A DNA stretch of 22,028 bases from a virus: positions 1 through 22,028 of IMG/VR virus record IMGVR_UViG_3300037119_001766; one strand, given 5' to 3'. Of the stretch, positions 20,059-22,028 are shown in pieces (the stretch's first letter is position 1; every line of letters starts with the position of its first letter). Both the position numbers and the translations under genes were made by a program. The notes below the pieces were generated by a model. The model had not been told where the DNA came from and did no database searches. It saw only the letters and a list, made by a program, of their open reading frames with translations.

Positions 20059-21793
20059 GCTACCCGTCACAGGGGAGAACCCCTACGACGTAATACTCAA
20101 TGGCTTTCTACTACAGTCCCATAACACAGACGGCTCACTAAAGGGAGTGTACGACGTCAAGGCGTTCGGCGCGCAGGGTGACGGTATAACCGACGACAGC
20201 GCTGCCGTCACAGCAGCTATCATAACAGCAGCGGGTCAGCCGGTGTATTTCCCGCAGGGGACATACATCCTGGCTCCGATGACACTGACTGCTGCCGCTA
20301 GATTTCGAGGGGCAGGTCGAGACCTGTCAATCATCAAGCTGAAGGGACAGGCCGGCGGTGTAAACGTTGCGGTGTTCACCGTGTCGGCTGACAAGTGCTC
20401 GTTCGAGGACCTAGGCTTCCACGGCAACGGGACGACCATCGGGAGCGGCAACTACTGGGGCGGTCTGATCCAGGTGACTGGCGGTACCGACGATTGCACC
20501 ATCAGACGCTGCGCCTTCCAGACCACCGGCCGCACTGCCATCTACGCCACGGGCTCCGGTGGCACCCAAATCTACCGGCTGCGGGTGGACGACTGCACCT
20601 TCACAGACATCGGGCGGAGTGGGGCAGCCAACGGTGGCGCGTGCGTCATGCTCGACGGTGGCGTCAACGACAGCCAGATAACTGACTGCTACGCCTTCGG
20701 CACGCTGACCTCCAACTTCCTGAAGGTCAAGGTGAACACCGGGGTCAACTGCCTCGGCACCTATGTCAGGGGAAATCTGCTCGACTATTCCGCATGCACG
20801 ACGTTTGATGCTACCAACAGCGCCCTAGGGATTGAGCTATGGAACGGTGCGTGGAATTCCCGCGTCGAGGAAAACATCGTCTATGGCCCAAACACAATTC
20901 CAGTGGCGGGCGAGTTCTGGGCCGTTAGCTTCGGTGACGCTAGAGGCTCGGTGTGTTCTGAGAACCAGATCATCGGCGGTACGAACATACAGGCGGCAGC
21001 CTTCGGGATTGAGGTTGGGGAGTGCCCATCGTTTACGATGCGCGGAAACCATATCAGTAACGTCAAGACCGGGTCCAATTTTACCAACAACAACCCGCTG
21101 CCCTCGCACAGCATCATCATTGAAGGCAACACCTACGAGAACTGCTACGAGAACGGCATCATCTCCGACTCTGCGCCCTCAGCCTTCAAGATCATCGGCA
21201 ACACGTTCATCGACTGCGGGGTTGCCTACATCTTCTTCAACAGCGTCAACGTCGGCGGCGGCGACGGTACGGTCAAGGGCGGCATCGTCTCCAGCTGCAC
21301 CTTCCAGGTCAAGAACCAGACCCGGCTGCACGCCGAGACTGCCATCTTCGGTGTCTACGTGCTGGGCGCCGACTCGACCAAGATCGCCCGCGTGACGATC
21401 GCCGACTGCAACTTCATCCCATATCCCGGTGGCACTAGCACCATCGGCATGACACCAGTCGAGGTCAACAACCCTCGCGGGGTGAAAATCCACCACTGCA
21501 ACTTCGACGGCGCTCGACCGGACACCGGTGCCGCGCAGGCAGTGCGGGCTATCAACGGCTACTGCGGTGACCTGCATGTGGACCACTGCACGGCGGTCAA
21601 CTTCGTCACCGAGTTCGCATTCACGTCGCCCCCGGCAGCCGCTCCGCAGAGCACCTTCGAGTTCAACACCCTTGGCTCGCTCGCCATCGTCTCCTCAGCC
21701 AACGGCCCGAATGTCGTGATGTACTGGTCCACAGCCGACGGGCGGCTGCACGTCCGAAACCAGGCTGGTACTGATGCAGCCGTTGGGCCGTAA
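20051..21793 (+). CDS. Tail spike / beta-helix receptor-binding protein
   Basis: A 580-residue protein starting at ATG 20051 (overlapping the upstream stop; AGGAAGG nearby). Residues 33-55 (YDVKAFGAQGDGITDDSAAVTAAI) are the classic start of pectate-lyase-like tail spikes, followed by PVYFPQGTYIL and FRGAGRDLSIIKL. The body has many short repeats with Cys, Asn and Gly at turns (CSFEDLGFHGN, CTIRRCAFQTTGRTAIYATG, CTFTDIG, IEGNTYENCYENG, GNTFIDCG, CTFQVKN), consistent with parallel beta-helix coils. It ends in a beta-rich region. It probably binds and may degrade a host surface glycan. The third-codon GC in the latter part appears higher than in upstream genes, suggesting exchange of the receptor-binding part. 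Confidence 0.88.
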   Translation: MPRLPVTGENPYDVILNGFLLQSHNTDGSLKGVYDVKAFGAQGDGITDDSAAVTAAIITAAGQPVYFPQGTYILAPMTLTAAARFRGAGRDLSIIKLKGQAGGVNVAVFTVSADKCSFEDLGFHGNGTTIGSGNYWGGLIQVTGGTDDCTIRRCAFQTTGRTAIYATGSGGTQIYRLRVDDCTFTDIGRSGAANGGACVMLDGGVNDSQITDCYAFGTLTSNFLKVKVNTGVNCLGTYVRGNLLDYSACTTFDATNSALGIELWNGAWNSRVEENIVYGPNTIPVAGEFWAVSFGDARGSVCSENQIIGGTNIQAAAFGIEVGECPSFTMRGNHISNVKTGSNFTNNNPLPSHSIIIEGNTYENCYENGIISDSAPSAFKIIGNTFIDCGVAYIFFNSVNVGGGDGTVKGGIVSSCTFQVKNQTRLHAETAIFGVYVLGADSTKIARVTIADCNFIPYPGGTSTIGMTPVEVNNPRGVKIHHCNFDGARPDTGAAQAVRAINGYCGDLHVDHCTAVNFVTEFAFTSPPAAAPQSTFEFNTLGSLAIVSSANGPNVVMYWSTADGRLHVRNQAGTDAAVGP

Positions 21794-21798
21794 CCGCT

Positions 21799-22028
21799 AT
21801 GCCTGGATATGGTCTAGAGCCATATGGGCTAACGCCTTATGGAGGCTTCGTGCCAGTTGGGGACACATCATTTCCGTTACCCGCTCCGTGGGGCAATGAG
21901 CTGCCTCAGTGGCGCTATCAGGTCATCGTGTATGACACGACCGGCGCACAGGTCGGGATTCTCGACACATGGAACTCGCTGTACTTCTTCCACAAGCTCA
22001 ACGACTTCTCGTACCACACTCTCTCGCT
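21799..22028 (+). CDS. Minor tail/baseplate protein, 3'-truncated by window edge
   Basis: ATG 21799, six bases after the tail spike stop; 76 codons visible. It starts MPGYGLEPYGLTPYGGFVPV, with Gly-Tyr-Pro motifs common at the start of minor tail proteins. It continues RYQVIVYDTTGAQVGILDTWNSLYFFHKLNDFSYHTLS, the pattern (VxVYDxxGxxVxxLDxW...xLNDxSxxTL) of siphovirus ReqiPepy6 Gp37-like baseplate proteins that form a tail-tip hub. With the spike upstream it marks the beginning of the tail module. The rest is outside the window. Confidence 0.65.
   Translation, partial: MPGYGLEPYGLTPYGGFVPVGDTSFPLPAPWGNELPQWRYQVIVYDTTGAQVGILDTWNSLYFFHKLNDFSYHTLS

Overview
The window looks like part of the genome of a tailed, siphovirus-type bacteriophage, most likely one infecting an actinobacterium. 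The evidence is dense, mostly co-directional coding with ATGA/GTGA/TAATG overlaps, GGAGGT-type ribosome sites, moderately high GC, many very small genes, a MazG-like protein with the phage-typical tail (KMVYNLTRPYRHGGKK), a ParB-like protein of the kind common in actinophages, and a beta-helix tail spike followed by a tail protein at the right edge. No integrase, terminase, capsid or portal gene is visible, and the host assignment is inference.

Layout. Positions 1-6912 read rightward. They hold the 3' part of an HTH/DNA methyltransferase, four small unknown genes, a ParB-like protein, a UvrD/Rep-type helicase, another small gene and a lysis-like group (secreted transglycosylase-like protein, TIM-barrel glycosidase-like protein, 30-residue membrane peptide). 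Positions 6913-7042 hold two strong hairpins between convergent genes. Positions 7043-7504 hold the only leftward gene, a putative ribbon-helix-helix-like regulator. Positions 7505-7695 are a divergent control region with a good leftward promoter, a good rightward promoter and a short direct repeat at each -35.

Positions 7696-19885 are the early/replication block. In order: SWIM zinc-finger protein, acidic protein, 27-residue membrane peptide, structured RNA with a tRNA-like element, zinc-ribbon protein, SNF2-like helicase, MazG-like hydrolase, CxxC protein, promoter, Cas4/RecB-like nuclease, small gene, AAA/Sak4-like ATPase, a putative ssDNA-binding-type partner, Cys-rich protein, primase-helicase, ribbon-helix-helix-like protein, zinc-finger protein, a uracil-DNA-glycosylase/DNA polymerase A fusion, a RuvC-like resolvase and a zinc-ribbon protein. 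Together these would supply priming, unwinding, synthesis, recombination, branch resolution, uracil removal and nucleotide-pool cleaning. Positions 20051-22028 begin the tail module.

The most unusual signals are non-coding. A 22-base hairpin-forming element (AACTTTTTC, four-base loop, GAGAAAGTT) occurs three times, each between a stop codon and the next start, always in the same orientation and always with the same T/G mismatch. Two promoters about 3.3 kb apart share sequence from the -35 through to the start codon and predict leaders of only about 10 bases. A tRNA-like element has perfect acceptor and T arms but no normal D arm. A textbook intrinsic terminator lies inside the first codons of the primase gene. 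The UDG-polymerase fusion is the most notable protein.
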